From a virus: a stretch of 56,878 bases of DNA. Shown here piece by piece: positions 25,275-35,157 of the stretch (positions are counted from its first letter, which is position 1; every line of letters starts with the position of its first letter). A program made the translations under genes and the position numbers. Under the pieces are notes generated by a model. It did no database searches. It worked only from the letters and a program-made list of their open reading frames with translations, and had not been told where the DNA came from. Location of the stretch: IMG/VR virus record IMGVR_UViG_3300044984_001322, positions 1-56,878 of that record. One strand, given 5' to 3'.

Positions 25275-25552
25275 CACCAATTTACAAAATGGTTGATGGC
25301 GTAGAAGTTGCGCTGACTGAGGAAGAAATTGCAGCGTGGGTTGCTTTGCAAGAGGAAGCACCTCTGGCACAATGGGCTGAGATACGCGCAGAACGCAACG
25401 CAAAACTGTCGCAGTGCGATTGGACGCAGTTGCCCGACGCTCCAGTAGACACCGTTGTATGGGCCACATATCGTCAAGCCCTGCGCGATATTACCACGCA
25501 ACACGATCCGTTTAACATCGCATGGCCTGCTTCGCCATTATCAGAAGAGTGA
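25271..25552 (+). CDS. Tail fibre assembly chaperone-like protein, 93 aa
   Basis: The C-terminal pattern RNAKLSQCDWTQLPDAPVD...YRQALRDITTQHDPFNIAWP is diagnostic for the phage tail assembly chaperone family (PF16778-like) usually encoded right after the fibre gene. The start overlaps the fibre stop (ATGA). Expected to help fold or attach the fibre. Confidence 0.85.
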   Translation: MTPIYKMVDGVEVALTEEEIAAWVALQEEAPLAQWAEIRAERNAKLSQCDWTQLPDAPVDTVVWATYRQALRDITTQHDPFNIAWPASPLSEE

Positions 25553-25553
25553 C

Positions 25554-25652
25554 ATGAGCGTCCATACAATACTGAATCACTTGGGGGATAGCGTGAAGCA
25601 CATTGCTGATGGCTTGGCAGTAGCTGCTGCGTTTGAAACAGTGGCACAGTGA
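25554..25652 (+). CDS. Very small hypothetical protein, 32 aa
   Basis: ATG at 25554 is two bases after the chaperone gene's stop; product MSVHTILNHLGDSVKHIAD and a short Ala-rich end. It resembles the start of small phage membrane proteins but lacks a membrane segment, so it may be a truncated remnant. Weak ribosome site (GAAGAG). The 70 bases after it hold no gene. Confidence 0.35.
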   Translation: MSVHTILNHLGDSVKHIADGLAVAAAFETVAQ

Positions 25653-25722
25653 ACTAACTTGCTTTTTTATTCATGATGAGCAATGAAGAATTACCTACAA
25701 ATTTATAGTAACAGGAACTAAA

Positions 25723-26088
25723 ATGGCCCTAACATACACTTGGAGTCTTAAATCAATTAAGAAGTCTGATATTTCTGAACTTCAGGGTATCATTGTGCAG
25801 ACAACTTGGACTTGCACTGGCACTGACGAAGACGGAAATGAAGGCGTATTCAACGGCGCAACGCCATTTAATCCAGCCGACGTAGATGCAAATAACTTTA
25901 CTGCCTACGAAGACCTGACCGAAACGCAGGTTCTTGAGTGGATTAAGGGCATAGTTGTTGGCGCTTACAAAGAACACGTCGACGGCCAGATCGCCAAGCA
26001 GATCGAAGCTAAGAAGAACCCCACCGAAGAAGTTGCTGAGGGTGCATTCCCTTGGTCGCCTCCCGCCGAAGCTAGTTTAGAGGTATAA
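25723..26088 (+). CDS. Conserved phage protein (DUF7936-like), 121 aa
   Basis: Begins MALTYTWSLKSIKKSD with IIVQTTWTCTGTDEDGNEGVFNGATPF, followed by LTETQVLEWIKGIVVGAYKEHVDGQIAKQI. The same arrangement is found in short proteins of marine and cyanobacterial phages next to fibre genes; function unknown. The family name is from memory. Confidence 0.68.
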   Translation: MALTYTWSLKSIKKSDISELQGIIVQTTWTCTGTDEDGNEGVFNGATPFNPADVDANNFTAYEDLTETQVLEWIKGIVVGAYKEHVDGQIAKQIEAKKNPTEEVAEGAFPWSPPAEASLEV

Positions 26089-26092
26089 ATAT

Positions 26093-26266
26093 ATGAGTGA
26101 AATGGACAATTTCAACGAAGAAACCAAACCAGATGGCGTTACGCTCACTCTGAATGTTCAGGAAATCAATATCGTTCTGAGCGCCCTTGCTGAGTTGCCA
26201 CATCGTGTGTCTGACGCCCTTATCCGTAAGGTGTTTACGCAGGCGCAGGGTCAGCAGGCTCAGTAA
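26093..26266 (+). CDS. Small conserved phage protein, 57 aa
   Basis: ATG at 26093 four bases after the previous stop. Contains LTLNVQEINIVLSALAELPHRVSDALIRKV, a pattern shared with short proteins encoded beside DUF7936-like genes in marine phages. Helical, soluble, function unknown. About 57 non-coding bases follow. Confidence 0.6.
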   Translation: MSEMDNFNEETKPDGVTLTLNVQEINIVLSALAELPHRVSDALIRKVFTQAQGQQAQ

Positions 26267-26323
26267 GTAAGTAACATACCTCTCTATGTATGGAGATGAG
26301 GAGGCAAGTAGATAGGCTGATAG

Positions 26324-28003
26324 ATGGCTAGCATCAAACTCCAGACATTTGGTGGCGTGTTGCCCCAAGTTTCTTCCCGCCTTTTGCCGGACACAGCGGC
26401 AACTATCGCGGAGAACGCACGTCTGGACTCTGGCCGTCTATCAGCTTGGCGAGCGCCGCTTGCGATTACAGATCACAACAATGCGGCCTTCAACGTTCCT
26501 TCCGGCACGCGCACGATCTATAGACATCGTGATAGGGCAGGGAACTCCTACTGGCTTGTGTGGACTACGGATGTCCACGCAATCTCCTCACCCATAGCTG
26601 AAGACCCATATGACCGTCTGTATTGGACGGGTCAGCAATTCCCGCGCATGGCAATTGGGACTGAGGTCACTGGCTCTGTTGCTCCGACTTACGAGCCATC
26701 CGTCACGCGCAAGCTTGGTGTCCCGCAACCAACAGATACACCTACGGTTGTAGTTTCAACGGCACTTCCAAACTCGACTGCCATCGCTCTTTCTCGTGCG
26801 TATGCCTACACATGGGTGTCGGGACTTGGTGAGGAGGCTGGACCATCGCCAGCATCCGCAATTATTGAGGTTAAGTCGGGCGAAACCGTAACCATTACGT
26901 TTACCGGAACTGTGCCATCCCACATCTACAACACTGTCAGTAGGCCAGCTTTGCGTCGTATTTACCGGACAGGCGCTAACGGTGACTTTCAGTACGTCAA
27001 AGACATCCCATACAGCACATCGTCTATTACCGACAATATTCTTGACGAGAACCTTGGCGAAATCATTCCCACGACTGAGTGGGATGCACCGCCAGACGAA
27101 AACGCCGGAGATCATCCGGATGGCCCACTGCTTGGTTTGACGGCAATGCCCAACGGTATCACTGCCGGATTTACTGGTAGATCGGTTTTTTTCTCAGAAT
27201 CCTACATTCCGCATGCGTTCCCGCGCTCTTATTCGCTGACCACAAAGTCAAAGATTGTTGGTCTTGCCAGCATCAGCATTGGCTTGCTTGTCATGACGCA
27301 GGGTAAGCCTGTCCTGATCACAGGATCATCACCAGCGTCTATGGCGGCTGTAGAGATCGACAACAACCAAGCATGCGTTTCAGGTAGGTCCATAGCCGAC
27401 ATGGGTGAGGTTGCCCTGTACGCCTCTCCTGACGGCATTGTAGCGGGTGGTGAGAGTGGTGTGTCGTTGGTGACTGATGGGATTTTTTCCCGCGACCAGT
27501 GGCAAGCCCTCAATCCCCCAAGCATTCACGGCTATCACTATGAAGGCCGCTACATCTTCTTCTGGCAAAACGGCGGCAACAGCGGTGGTTATGTCTTTGA
27601 TGGTCGTGGCAATACGCCAATGATCTCGACGCTGAACTATTACGCAAAGGCTGGCTTCAACGATCCGGTAGATGATGCGTTGTATTTAGTAGTTACAGAA
27701 GGTGGCTCGACAACCGTTCGTAAGTTCGATGCTGGGGCAGCATCGCCGTACACATGGCAGTCTAAGGAAGTGCGGCTTGAGAAGCCCATCAATCCGTCAT
27801 GCGCAATCGTCGACGCAGAAGCTTATCCGGTAGCCTTCACGCTATACGCTGATGGCGTACAAAAGCACACGCAGTCTGTGACCAGTGGATCGTTGTTCCG
27901 CCTTCCAGCCGGTTACATGGCAAAAGAATTCCAGTTCAAGTTGACGGGTTCTGTTGACGTGAACCAAGTGCTGATTGCGGAGTCTCCGGAGGAGTTTCAG
28001 TGA
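26324..28003 (+). CDS. Virion structural protein, 559 aa
   Basis: Beta-rich protein starting MASIKLQTFGGVLPQVSSRLLPDTAATIAENARLDSG, typical of a podovirus structural family of roughly this length near the internal virion and fibre genes. Probably forms part of the short tail tube or nozzle; residues RAYAYTWVSGLGEEAGPSPAS suggest a fibronectin-like fold. Its stop overlaps the next GTG start (GTGA). Confidence 0.7.
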   Translation: MASIKLQTFGGVLPQVSSRLLPDTAATIAENARLDSGRLSAWRAPLAITDHNNAAFNVPSGTRTIYRHRDRAGNSYWLVWTTDVHAISSPIAEDPYDRLYWTGQQFPRMAIGTEVTGSVAPTYEPSVTRKLGVPQPTDTPTVVVSTALPNSTAIALSRAYAYTWVSGLGEEAGPSPASAIIEVKSGETVTITFTGTVPSHIYNTVSRPALRRIYRTGANGDFQYVKDIPYSTSSITDNILDENLGEIIPTTEWDAPPDENAGDHPDGPLLGLTAMPNGITAGFTGRSVFFSESYIPHAFPRSYSLTTKSKIVGLASISIGLLVMTQGKPVLITGSSPASMAAVEIDNNQACVSGRSIADMGEVALYASPDGIVAGGESGVSLVTDGIFSRDQWQALNPPSIHGYHYEGRYIFFWQNGGNSGGYVFDGRGNTPMISTLNYYAKAGFNDPVDDALYLVVTEGGSTTVRKFDAGAASPYTWQSKEVRLEKPINPSCAIVDAEAYPVAFTLYADGVQKHTQSVTSGSLFRLPAGYMAKEFQFKLTGSVDVNQVLIAESPEEFQ

Positions 28004-30684
28004 GCCTGCCCAAAACCCCGATTAAGGGTGATGCAGAGACTAGGCGCTTTCTTGAGGCGGTACGCCAGCAAGTAGACAGCACTGCCAACAACGCTCTGAC
28101 GGTTAGTGACCTGCGCACAGACGGCTTTTTTGCAAGAAACCGTATCGACACAGGCGGTGGCAATCTTGACGGCATTGACAACCCTACCGTCCCCACAAAC
28201 CTGCAAGCTAGCGGTGTTTTTGAAATTATTGCGGTTACGTGGGAATACCAAGAGTATGTAGGCCACAGCAATTCGCGTGTGTATCGTTCGCTGACAAATG
28301 TTTTTGCAAATGCGGAAGTAATCGCAAACATTAACGGCCACTTTTACTCAGACGTAGTTGGCGCCAACAAGACCTACTATTATTGGGTGTCGAACGTAAA
28401 CAAGAACGGCATTGAGTCTGCAACCAGCCAAGCGGCGGGTGTGCAAGGAGCTACACTGCCAAACACGCAGTACATTCTTGATACGTTGACCGGAGCCATT
28501 GGCAGCACACGGCTTAATACTGAGCTTGGCACGCGCATTGGCGGGATAGAAACCCTACAAACAAGCATTCAGGCGCAAGTTAACAGTCTTGAGACTACTT
28601 TTGGTAACTCTCAGTCATCCGCCGATAACGTGGCAGCGGCTCAAGCTGCAGCCAGCGCAGCTACTGCGGCAAAAGTTGCAGCTATTGGTGCTAAAGACAC
28701 AGCAGTCCAAGCTAAGATCGATGCCATTGCAGCAAGTGACGGTGCTATTACGGCCCGTAACACCGCTCAGACGGCTGCTACGAACGCATCAACGTCGGCT
28801 GGTAATGCAAGTAGCTCTGCAGGCACAGCGGCTACAGCAGCTTCTCAGTCGGCAACCAACGCTGCAAACGCTGCTACGTCAGCCACTGCATCCGACACTG
28901 CAAAGACATCGGCAGAAAGCGCCAACACAGCGGCACAGACCGCATCAACTGCAGCGGTTACGGCCTCCACCAACGCAGGAACATTTGCTACTAACGCAGA
29001 GACTGCAGCAACAGCCGCCGATACCTCTAAGGTAGCGGCTGAGTCTGCAAGGACGGCTGCGCAGACTTCAGCAACAGCGGCGTCTGGAAGTGCAAGCACA
29101 GCAACCACAGCGGCAACAGATGCGGCTAGTGCGGCAAGTGCAGCCGATACGTCAAAGGTTGCAGCGGTTGCAGCCAATACAGCAGCCCAAACAGCAGCCA
29201 GTGCAGCCGCAACCAGTTCTACTTCTGCGCAGGGTTTTGCGGACACGGCTGGCTCTGCTGCTACGACAGCAACAAGCGCATCACTTACGGCTGTGGCGGC
29301 AAAAGACACGGCTGTTGCATCAAAGGATACCGCAGTTGCTTCTGCTACCGCTGCCGCAAACAGCGCGACAACTGCCAATGCCTCTTCCACAAGCGCCGGT
29401 AACGCTGCGGGTGTAGCCAATACATCAAGCATTACAGCATCGACGGCGGCTACCACGGCTGTGGCGGCAAGAGATGCAGCGGTCACTGCAAAAGATGCCG
29501 CAGTAACAGCAAAGAACTCTGCGGAAGTGGCAAGCACGCAAGCTGTGACGGCTAAAAACACGGCTGAAGGTGCAGCGGCTACAGCGGTAACATCAGCAAC
29601 AACTGCCGCCAACAGTTCAACCGCCGCCACAAACTCGGCTAACGCTGCCGCCGGATCAGTAACTACGGCCACCACCAAAGCCACAGAAGCCGCAAACTCA
29701 GCCTCAGCGGCGAACGCTTCTCGCGTTGCAGCGGACAGTTCAAGAGATACTGCATCGGGATCAGCCAGTGCTGCAGCTACATCAGCTTCGCAAGCGTCGA
29801 CATTAGCTGGTCTGGCAAGCGACAGTGCTTCTGCTTCGTCCGGATCAGCAGTGACAGCTACATCCGCAAAGAACGCTGCGCAAACATCTGCTACCAATGC
29901 GGCGGGATCGGCAACGGCGGCTCAGACCTCTGCAACTGCCGCTTCAACATCTGCATCGACTGCGTCCACTAAAGCAACAAGCGCAGGCTCATCGGCAACG
30001 AGCGCCAGTAACTCAGCCACAACAGCCGCGACGAACGCATCGAACGCGCTTACGTACCGCAACCAAGCAGCACAGTCGGCTACTGACGCATCCGGCTTTG
30101 CCACAGCATCCGCACAAGATTACTCAGTTATCAATGCGCGGCTCAATAATTTTGGCGGCAGCGGGATTTCGGTTGAGCAGAACTCTACCGCAACAGCCAG
30201 TACACTCAACGGATTGTCTGGTCAGTACACCGTAAAAATCGACAATAATGGGTATGTGGCTGGTTTTGGTTTAGCGTCTACCGCAATCAACGGTACGCCA
30301 GTTTCCGATTTCATTGTTCGCGCTGACCGTTTTTCGATCTCAAGCCCATCCGGCCCAAGCGTAGCGCCCAAGACACCCTTCATTGTTACAACGACTGCAT
30401 CGGTAATCAACGGCGTCAGTGTTCCAGCCGGTGTCTACATAGACACTGCAGCAATTCAAAACGGATCAATCGTTAACGCCAAGATTGGTGATGCCACCAT
30501 TGAATCCGCAAAGATTGTCAGCCTTAATGCCGACAAGATTGTGGCAAATAGCCTGTCTGCAATTACAGCCAACATTGGTCTTTTGCGAACAGCAACAAGC
30601 GGTGCGCGGCTTGAGTTAGAAAGCAACCAGATTAGGGTCTATGACGCCAACGGCACATTGCGTGTGCGTATGGGTGTCTTTTAA
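28000..30684 (+). CDS. Central tail / host-specificity fibre with Ala/Ser/Thr-rich coiled coil, 894 aa
   Basis: N-terminal ~180 residues include a fibronectin-like segment (ITVTWEYQEYVGHSNSRVYRS type). Residues about 190-710 are an extremely Ala/Ser/Thr-rich repetitive helix with recurring AKDTAV, AxTAAQTA and SAxxA units, a long coiled coil. The C-terminal ~170 residues, with GTPVSDFIVRADRFSI and AKIGDATIESAKIVSLNADKI, match the C-terminal region of lambda J-type host-specificity proteins (DUF1983-like). Long antisense open frames here are composition artefacts. Confidence 0.78.
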   Translation: MSLPKTPIKGDAETRRFLEAVRQQVDSTANNALTVSDLRTDGFFARNRIDTGGGNLDGIDNPTVPTNLQASGVFEIIAVTWEYQEYVGHSNSRVYRSLTNVFANAEVIANINGHFYSDVVGANKTYYYWVSNVNKNGIESATSQAAGVQGATLPNTQYILDTLTGAIGSTRLNTELGTRIGGIETLQTSIQAQVNSLETTFGNSQSSADNVAAAQAAASAATAAKVAAIGAKDTAVQAKIDAIAASDGAITARNTAQTAATNASTSAGNASSSAGTAATAASQSATNAANAATSATASDTAKTSAESANTAAQTASTAAVTASTNAGTFATNAETAATAADTSKVAAESARTAAQTSATAASGSASTATTAATDAASAASAADTSKVAAVAANTAAQTAASAAATSSTSAQGFADTAGSAATTATSASLTAVAAKDTAVASKDTAVASATAAANSATTANASSTSAGNAAGVANTSSITASTAATTAVAARDAAVTAKDAAVTAKNSAEVASTQAVTAKNTAEGAAATAVTSATTAANSSTAATNSANAAAGSVTTATTKATEAANSASAANASRVAADSSRDTASGSASAAATSASQASTLAGLASDSASASSGSAVTATSAKNAAQTSATNAAGSATAAQTSATAASTSASTASTKATSAGSSATSASNSATTAATNASNALTYRNQAAQSATDASGFATASAQDYSVINARLNNFGGSGISVEQNSTATASTLNGLSGQYTVKIDNNGYVAGFGLASTAINGTPVSDFIVRADRFSISSPSGPSVAPKTPFIVTTTASVINGVSVPAGVYIDTAAIQNGSIVNAKIGDATIESAKIVSLNADKIVANSLSAITANIGLLRTATSGARLELESNQIRVYDANGTLRVRMGVF

Positions 30685-30965
30685 TGCCGCAGGGACTACA
30701 AGTCTTTGACGATCAGGGGCGCATTCTCGTCGATCTTGGCGATTGGCTTGGGCGTTTAGCAGGCTCCGCTGCCGTCACTGCAAATACCGCTGGCTCTACA
30801 AACAACGTTCTACTGCAGAGCGGCACGCCGTTTTTTATCTGGATACCGTCGACTGAAGAAGCTGTGACCGGCGCTACCACGATGCCTAATGTAACGTTTA
30901 GCGGTTCGACCATGAACTGGTCATCCAGTTACGCATCCGGAACAATCATCTACGGAGTGCGCTGA
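30684..30965 (+). CDS. Small tail-tip protein (DUF6453-like), 93 aa
   Basis: Begins MPQGLQVFDDQGRILVDLGDWLGR and is beta-rich. Its opening parallels that of the next gene (MPAGMTIYNDSGAIQIDGEG), so the two are probably paralogous tip modules placed after the J-like fibre. ATG overlaps the fibre stop. Confidence 0.62.
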   Translation: MPQGLQVFDDQGRILVDLGDWLGRLAGSAAVTANTAGSTNNVLLQSGTPFFIWIPSTEEAVTGATTMPNVTFSGSTMNWSSSYASGTIIYGVR

Positions 30966-31666
30966 TGCCAGCCGGTATGACGATATACAACGATTCCGGC
31001 GCTATACAAATTGATGGCGAAGGAATTCACTACAACTGCACTGGCTCTGGAACAGTTACGACAACATCCAATATAACCGCCAGCGGCACGACTTACGGAA
31101 GTCAGGTAGTCACCTCATTCACTGTTGATGCTTACTCTCTCTACGCATTCCGCTGCGACACAGCCGGTTTGCACGTCCGCCGTCAATGGCTTCCTGTAGG
31201 CGGGACTACGCGCAACTACCGCCTTTGGGTTCTTGCGCCAATAGGGACCACCATCACATGGTATCGTTTTGAACCCGCTACTCAGGGGCAGAGCAATGGT
31301 GCTGGCTTTGATATCTACACGCCAACTGGTGCAATTGCGTTCAGCCTCAGCACAAAGCCAATGGCTATACGGGAACTCATAAACGTAACGAACGGATATA
31401 CAGGCGGGACAATCAGTCTCAGCCCCAACAGAAACTACGCCGTCATACCATCTGCTCAGTTGGGCTGGGAAGGCGCTGCAGTTTTTCTAGGTTTCAACAA
31501 TCGCGGAGAGCCGCTGTATTCCATCACTACTTTTTCTGTGTTCACAAAAAACAACACTGGATCAGTCACGCTGACAGTCGATCAAAGGTCAATTTCAGGA
31601 CGACAATCGTCGACTACTGGTGACAATAACGGCCAAGCCTTAATAGTAGATGTGACTTACCTTTAA
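30965..31666 (+). CDS. Tail-tip protein, paralogue of the previous gene, 233 aa
   Basis: Beta-rich protein whose start MPAGMTIYNDSGAIQIDGEG resembles the preceding 93-aa protein; the rest contains paired hydrophobic strands and ends LIVDVTYL. Start overlaps the previous stop (TGATG). Likely a virion tip or receptor-contact component. Confidence 0.6.
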   Translation: MPAGMTIYNDSGAIQIDGEGIHYNCTGSGTVTTTSNITASGTTYGSQVVTSFTVDAYSLYAFRCDTAGLHVRRQWLPVGGTTRNYRLWVLAPIGTTITWYRFEPATQGQSNGAGFDIYTPTGAIAFSLSTKPMAIRELINVTNGYTGGTISLSPNRNYAVIPSAQLGWEGAAVFLGFNNRGEPLYSITTFSVFTKNNTGSVTLTVDQRSISGRQSSTTGDNNGQALIVDVTYL

Positions 31667-32064
31667 TGTTGTACTCAGTAAATATAAGAGAAGTGTGGGA
31701 TGTTGTACGTATTGGTCTGCAAGAAGTTGTAAAAACAATAAATGCAGATTGGATGCCAGAAGATATATATCATGAAGTATTGAGCGGTAAATCCTTTATC
31801 TTTATGCACTCTTCCGATAATGAGAGTTTTGTTGTATTAAGCCAACGAAAGAACCCGTATTTAGATAGCTCCGTCCTTATAGTTGATGTAGCTTACAATA
31901 AGACGGGAGACGCTATTGATCAGTATCAACCTTTGCTGGAAGAATTGGCAAAGGAAGTAGGTGCTGGTTACATTGAGTTCTCTTCCCCGCGCTCGGGATT
32001 CAAGAGAGTAGCCGACAAGCATGGCTACACATCTGTCTGCACGACGTATAGGAAACAATTGTAA
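31666..32064 (+). CDS. GNAT-like / internal virion protein A-like, 132 aa
   Basis: The pattern IREVWDVVRIGLQEVV, SFIFMHSSDNESFVVLSQRKNP, LLEELAKEVGAGYIEFSSPRSGFKRVADKHGYTS resembles a compact GNAT acetyltransferase fold found in podoviruses at the position of T7 gp13. The acetyl-CoA loop is not clearly present, so catalysis is doubtful. It opens the internal virion protein block. Confidence 0.65.
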   Translation: MLYSVNIREVWDVVRIGLQEVVKTINADWMPEDIYHEVLSGKSFIFMHSSDNESFVVLSQRKNPYLDSSVLIVDVAYNKTGDAIDQYQPLLEELAKEVGAGYIEFSSPRSGFKRVADKHGYTSVCTTYRKQL

Positions 32065-32687
32065 TGGGAAAAGCCAAAACCCCTGACGAGACTGAACAGG
32101 AACGTGCATTAGCGGAAATCGCTGCGCAACGTTTTAACCGCTACAAAGAGGTCTTTGCGCCTCTTGAGGATCAGTACATTCAGCAGGTCTTCGATGTCCG
32201 TAATCAGGACAACTACGAGACGGCGGGTGGTCTTGCGGCGGCAGAGTACCAGCGCAGCTTTCAGAAGTCTCAGAACGATCTCTCCGGTCAGATGATGCAG
32301 CAAGGCGTCGATCCATCCTCTGGTGCTTATGAAGGCAACAGTGCGGCCCTGCGCCGTGCGCAAGCGGTTGGTCAGGGACTTGGTGTATCCGGCGCTAAGG
32401 TCGCCAACACAGATCGTTTCTATCAGGGACTTAAGGGTATTACCGCAATTGGTCAGGGTCAGGCAGCGGATGCCATCACCGGCATGGGTGATATTGCCAA
32501 GACTGCACGCGAGAATGCAAACCGCGACGCCGAAAATTCTTTCAATTCCAGCGGCATGATCCGCTCCGGTGTTGCAGCCGGTCTTGGTTATGCGGCATCT
32601 CCGTATGTTGACTCTAAACTTAAGCGTCCGACCTCAGCGCCAAAGACTACATTTAATGGCGTGGCTAGCGGACAGGTGGGTGGCTAA
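32064..32687 (+). CDS. Internal virion protein, 207 aa
   Basis: Helical protein with RFNRYKEVFAPLEDQYIQQVFDVRN (about residues 23-47) and QNDLSGQMMQQGVDPSSGAYEG, hallmarks of podovirus internal virion proteins. The next gene carries a related segment. Gly/Ala-rich C-terminus. Probably ejected with or before the DNA. Confidence 0.7.
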   Translation: MGKAKTPDETEQERALAEIAAQRFNRYKEVFAPLEDQYIQQVFDVRNQDNYETAGGLAAAEYQRSFQKSQNDLSGQMMQQGVDPSSGAYEGNSAALRRAQAVGQGLGVSGAKVANTDRFYQGLKGITAIGQGQAADAITGMGDIAKTARENANRDAENSFNSSGMIRSGVAAGLGYAASPYVDSKLKRPTSAPKTTFNGVASGQVGG

Positions 32688-33442
32688 TGAGCTTCTTTGA
32701 TAATTTAGCACTGATGTTGGGCGGCGACGAGAATATACCGCCAGCATTTAAAGAGTCACTTGGTGAATTCCAGCAAATGTCAGTTTCTGGAGGTTTTGTA
32801 GCGCCGACGCCGATTCTTGCGGTAACGCAGTCATCAGCACCAATGACGGATGCTCCAGCCATTATGAACACTGCTCCTCAGCCAGAGGGTAACCCTTATG
32901 GGGTTGGCGGCGGGTTCTTTGGACTTGGATCGGATTTTGGCTACCCCTCTTCTAATTTCACTGAGGCTGATCCAAACACTATCACTACCGGAGCAGGCGG
33001 CGGCTTGTATGGCGGTAACGTCAGCTATAATCCATCAGACAGCGCATACGGAAACATTAACCCTTCGAATTATTTAATGGATAAAAAGAAGGGCGCATCA
33101 AACCTGAATGCTGCAGTGCAGCGTGCGCAGTATCAGGACTATCTCAACCGCTTTGCGCCAGTAGAAAACTATCTGGTCGGACAGGTTGACGGACGCAACA
33201 CCAAAGACCTTGGCTATGACGTAGCGCGAGCAAACCAAGCCGTTGGGAATGCTGGCCTAAACCTTCAGGGTCAGCAGGAACGTGCAATGGGTCGCTTTGG
33301 TCTTGCGACAAGAGCGCCATCAATTGCGACTTCAAACGAAATCACTGGCGGTCAAGTCGCCGCAATGAACCAAGCTCGTATTGCAGATGAGGCCCGTGCG
33401 CTCTCACTCGTATCCGGCTCTGGTAATCAGGCAGGGGGTTAA
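32687..33442 (+). CDS. Internal virion protein, paralogue, 251 aa
   Basis: N-terminal ~140 residues are Gly/Pro/Asn-rich and low in order. Residues about 145-215 (YQDYLNRFAPVENYLVGQVDGRN...QQERAMGRFGLATRAPS) align with the 207-aa protein just upstream, suggesting tandem duplication followed by acquisition of a new N-terminus. Confidence 0.65.
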   Translation: MSFFDNLALMLGGDENIPPAFKESLGEFQQMSVSGGFVAPTPILAVTQSSAPMTDAPAIMNTAPQPEGNPYGVGGGFFGLGSDFGYPSSNFTEADPNTITTGAGGGLYGGNVSYNPSDSAYGNINPSNYLMDKKKGASNLNAAVQRAQYQDYLNRFAPVENYLVGQVDGRNTKDLGYDVARANQAVGNAGLNLQGQQERAMGRFGLATRAPSIATSNEITGGQVAAMNQARIADEARALSLVSGSGNQAGG

Positions 33443-33444
33443 TA

Positions 33445-33939
33445 ATGGCAGGTTTGATCGGCATAGGCCGTAACACTCTTGGGCAGGCAAATGTTGGGTT
33501 CCAACAGTCGGCCAATCTAGAAGACAACCGCAATGCAATGGGTGATCAACTGAGGCAGGCGCGTGCAGCGCAGCGTGCAAGCATGGTCACTACGGGCGCA
33601 GGTCTTGGCGGTTCCATTGGCGTGAACAATGCTATGGCAGCAAGCGCGGCGGCAAAGGCAGGCACAGCGGCGGGAACTGGCGCTGTTGGTACTGCTCCGG
33701 CAGTTCTTGCAACCGCCGCACCCGAAGTTCTTGCAACTGCCGCACCCGAAGTTCTTGCAACTGCAGGAGCCGAAGTTCTTGCGGGAACCGTAGTACCAAC
33801 AGTAGTTCCAGCAGCAGTGCCAGCAGTAGCAGCACCAGCAGCAGCGGCTCCTATGGCTGGCGTAATGGCAATCGCTACACCACTGCTAATTGGGGCCGGA
33901 GCGGCCCTGCTTCTCGACTCAATGTTCGACATTTTTTAA
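33445..33939 (+). CDS. Ala-rich internal virion protein, 164 aa
   Basis: Starts MAGLIGIGRNTLGQANVGFQQ. The middle is Ala/Val/Pro-rich with four 8-residue APEVLATA-type repeats (24-bp tandem repeat at 33694-33789), and the C-terminal 30 residues are hydrophobic (MAIATPLLIGAGAALLLD). A membrane-active ejection protein is plausible. Confidence 0.62.
   Translation: MAGLIGIGRNTLGQANVGFQQSANLEDNRNAMGDQLRQARAAQRASMVTTGAGLGGSIGVNNAMAASAAAKAGTAAGTGAVGTAPAVLATAAPEVLATAAPEVLATAGAEVLAGTVVPTVVPAAVPAVAAPAAAAPMAGVMAIATPLLIGAGAALLLDSMFDIF
33694..33789 (+). repeat. 24-bp tandem repeat, four units
   Basis: Units of GCACCCGAAGTTCTTGCAACTGCC type, in frame within the Ala-rich virion protein; two units are nearly identical and the outer two are degraded. 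Likely varies in copy number by slippage. Confidence 0.75.
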
Positions 33940-33950
33940 GGCATTAGTTC

Positions 33951-35126
33951 ATGGCAATTGATCCAGCACAATCATTCTCTAACGCTCTTGGACAGGGGCT
34001 TGGGATCATGAAGTCCTACCGCGATGAAGCGCGGGGTGATGAGGATCGCACATTTGACAAGATGATGCGGGAGAGAGCGTACCAGCTTCAAGAAAAAACC
34101 TATGGTCTTGCGGTAAGAGGTGATAACCGTGAACAGGGTCGTTATGACTTCTTAAACAGCCCTGAAATGCGTGGTTATGAAACAACAGCAGCTAAAGGCG
34201 ACGCTGATTTTAAAGTAGCATCGGCGAAAGAGGCGGGTGTCAAAGCCGATAGAGCCAATGACATAATTGATACGGACATCAATGCCACCAACAGCAATGC
34301 AACATCAAATCGTATAAGCGCAAACGCTTCGGCGTCCAATGCCTATACTAACCGCTTGAACTATGGCCTTAATAGGCAACAGTACAGAGACACGCGGAGC
34401 GATACCGTGAGTAGTAAGACACTCATTGATTCTCTCAAAGCACTTACTTCGTTTACGGGACCAAACGCCAATCCGGCTGCGGCTAAACAAATCATGGGCA
34501 ATGGCGTCGTTGCAAGCCAAGTTATTAAGATGGCGGCGCTAGCAAGTGACGCTCCTCTCATGGAAAGCATTCTTAAAAACCCTTACGGCAACTGGATCAA
34601 CAACGTTGATTCCCTCAGAGCGGCAAGACGATTTGCTACGTTCGCGCCAGTTGTGAAGGCTACAATGCAGCAACAAGGATTCTTGCAGGGAACAAAGATT
34701 ATAAAATTTAGGGGCCACACTGAAAACAATCCCCAAGGAAAGCCTCAGCAGCTAGTAGAGTTGACCTTTCAAGGGCCAACTGCTGGCGGAAAAACAAAAA
34801 CCTACGTGGGTTATGTCCGGCCAGAGAAGCTTTTTGAGCCAGCCGCAATGGCAAGCAACTTGTTTAGCAACGTCAATAGAGACCCTGTAGCAAAGCAGCG
34901 TCTTGTTCAGGCGTTTATGATGTCGGATGAGAAGGGCTTCAATATGGTCCTTAACAACGAAGTTCAACGAATTGATGGCTTGATTTCTACTTACGGAAGT
35001 GACCGTAAGTATCAGGTGGAGGTTGCCAGCCTAAGAGATAAAAAATCACGACTTCTAAACGGTGATGCAGCAACGGCAGCGGACGTTGTCTTTAGCTCTC
35101 TTGGACGAATAGGTTCAGGCTCGTAA
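33951..35126 (+). CDS. Internal virion protein, 391 aa
   Basis: Helical N-terminal half (FSNALGQGLGIMKSYRDEARGDEDRTFDKMMRERAYQ) and an Asn/Ser-rich stretch (about residues 105-130), then a mixed domain. Proteins of this pattern directly precede the largest internal virion protein in podoviruses. No enzymatic motif seen. Likely part of the ejection complex. Confidence 0.65.
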   Translation: MAIDPAQSFSNALGQGLGIMKSYRDEARGDEDRTFDKMMRERAYQLQEKTYGLAVRGDNREQGRYDFLNSPEMRGYETTAAKGDADFKVASAKEAGVKADRANDIIDTDINATNSNATSNRISANASASNAYTNRLNYGLNRQQYRDTRSDTVSSKTLIDSLKALTSFTGPNANPAAAKQIMGNGVVASQVIKMAALASDAPLMESILKNPYGNWINNVDSLRAARRFATFAPVVKATMQQQGFLQGTKIIKFRGHTENNPQGKPQQLVELTFQGPTAGGKTKTYVGYVRPEKLFEPAAMASNLFSNVNRDPVAKQRLVQAFMMSDEKGFNMVLNNEVQRIDGLISTYGSDRKYQVEVASLRDKKSRLLNGDAATAADVVFSSLGRIGSGS

Positions 35127-35157
35127 TAAAATATCTGCGAAGATCGGATTAGAATAA